In this document: positions 63,828 to 64,000 of the stretch, piece after piece
Layout of the letters: every line of letters begins with the position of its first letter
Numbering within the stretch: the first letter of the stretch is position 1
Source: Pseudoalteromonas espejiana DSM 9414
Lineage (GTDB): Bacteria > Pseudomonadota > Gammaproteobacteria > Enterobacterales > Alteromonadaceae
Direction: 5' to 3'
Length of the DNA stretch: 64,000 nt
Assembly (NCBI RefSeq): GCF_002221525.1
Contig: NZ_CP011029.1
Coordinates: forward strand, 186,001-250,000
The notes under the pieces: model-generated
Database searches by the model: none
The model's input: only the letters and a program-made list of their open reading frames with translations
What the model was told of the DNA's origin: nothing
Program-made: the position numbers and the translations under genes

Positions 63828-64000
63828 ATACGCTTTATATTACAGGCGCAGGAGTAAGCGCTGCCAGTGGTATACCTACTTTTAGGGGCGAAGATGGCTT
63901 TTGGACGATAGGCAGTAAAAACTATACACCTATGGAAATGGCCACGCGTGCTATGTATCAAAACAATCCGCGCGAGTTTTTAGCTTGGTATTACAACCGT
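63824..64000 (+). CDS. Sir2-family NAD-dependent deacylase (partial, N-terminal)
   Basis: The start is GTG in the overlap GTGA with the Kelch stop. The 59 visible residues carry the sirtuin NAD-binding motif GAGVSAASGIPTFRG, followed by EDGFWTIG. Sirtuins remove acyl groups from lysines using NAD. The gene runs off the window, so the catalytic histidine and zinc site are not seen. The overlap with a Kelch gene is a less usual partnership. Confidence 0.9.
   Translation, partial: MNTLYITGAGVSAASGIPTFRGEDGFWTIGSKNYTPMEMATRAMYQNNPREFLAWYYNR

Overview
The window looks like chromosome of a marine gammaproteobacterium of the Alteromonadales, most likely Pseudoalteromonas. The grounds are the moderate to low GC content, several long TonB-dependent receptors, c-di-GMP genes, and the conserved block ndk - rlmN - pilF/pilW - rodZ - ispG - hisS - yfgM - bamB - der. 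The genus is inferred from gene content and style, not from a search. Layout: 1-3966 holds the end of a sensor kinase, a TonB-dependent receptor, arfA with a terminator hairpin folded over its own stop codon, and a cytochrome b561. 4100-9870 is an ethanolamine catabolism module (AraC-type regulator, eutB, eutC, permease) with copies of one 160-bp intergenic repeat family on both sides. 9890-21901 carries a DUF2235 hydrolase next to a membrane-anchored ankyrin-like protein, then ndh, a RecQ-like helicase, a YkgJ protein, an oxidoreductase/GST pair, a frameshifted acetyltransferase and anmK. 21902-24943 is an accessory stretch. Two integron-type attC sites overlap the stop codons of successive genes, and a weaker third candidate lies upstream; no integrase is visible. 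The cargo is a HEPN-like protein, a membrane coiled-coil protein, an HExxH protein and a small two-helix membrane protein. 25017-30248 is a CotH kinase - VTC polymerase-like - DUF4956 - porin operon. 31018-33024 is a complete Ec67-like retron: a msr-msd RNA bounded by a perfect 14-bp a1/a2 repeat, then a reverse transcriptase fused to a TOPRIM domain. 33119-39771 holds a LysR/YeiH divergent pair, a DASH-type cryptochrome, a DUF885 peptidase-like protein, a DUF4202 protein and a zinc-ribbon protein. 39829-50390 is the housekeeping block, all on the minus strand. 50615-53726 carries trhP (yegQ), a YfhL-type ferredoxin and a soluble PAS chemoreceptor-like protein. 53996-64000 contains a large TonB receptor, a methyltransferase, a three-gene operon linking a TonB-dependent receptor to a YfiR-like protein and a GGDEF/EAL protein, a Kelch protein and the start of a Sir2 deacylase. 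How the genes work together: the eut genes take up and split ethanolamine; the receptor/YfiR/GGDEF-EAL operon plausibly converts an outer-membrane signal into c-di-GMP; the housekeeping block serves translation, isoprenoid synthesis, cell shape and outer-membrane assembly. The retron, and possibly the HEPN cassette, look like phage-defence cargo. No rRNA, tRNA, CRISPR array or insertion sequence was recognised.
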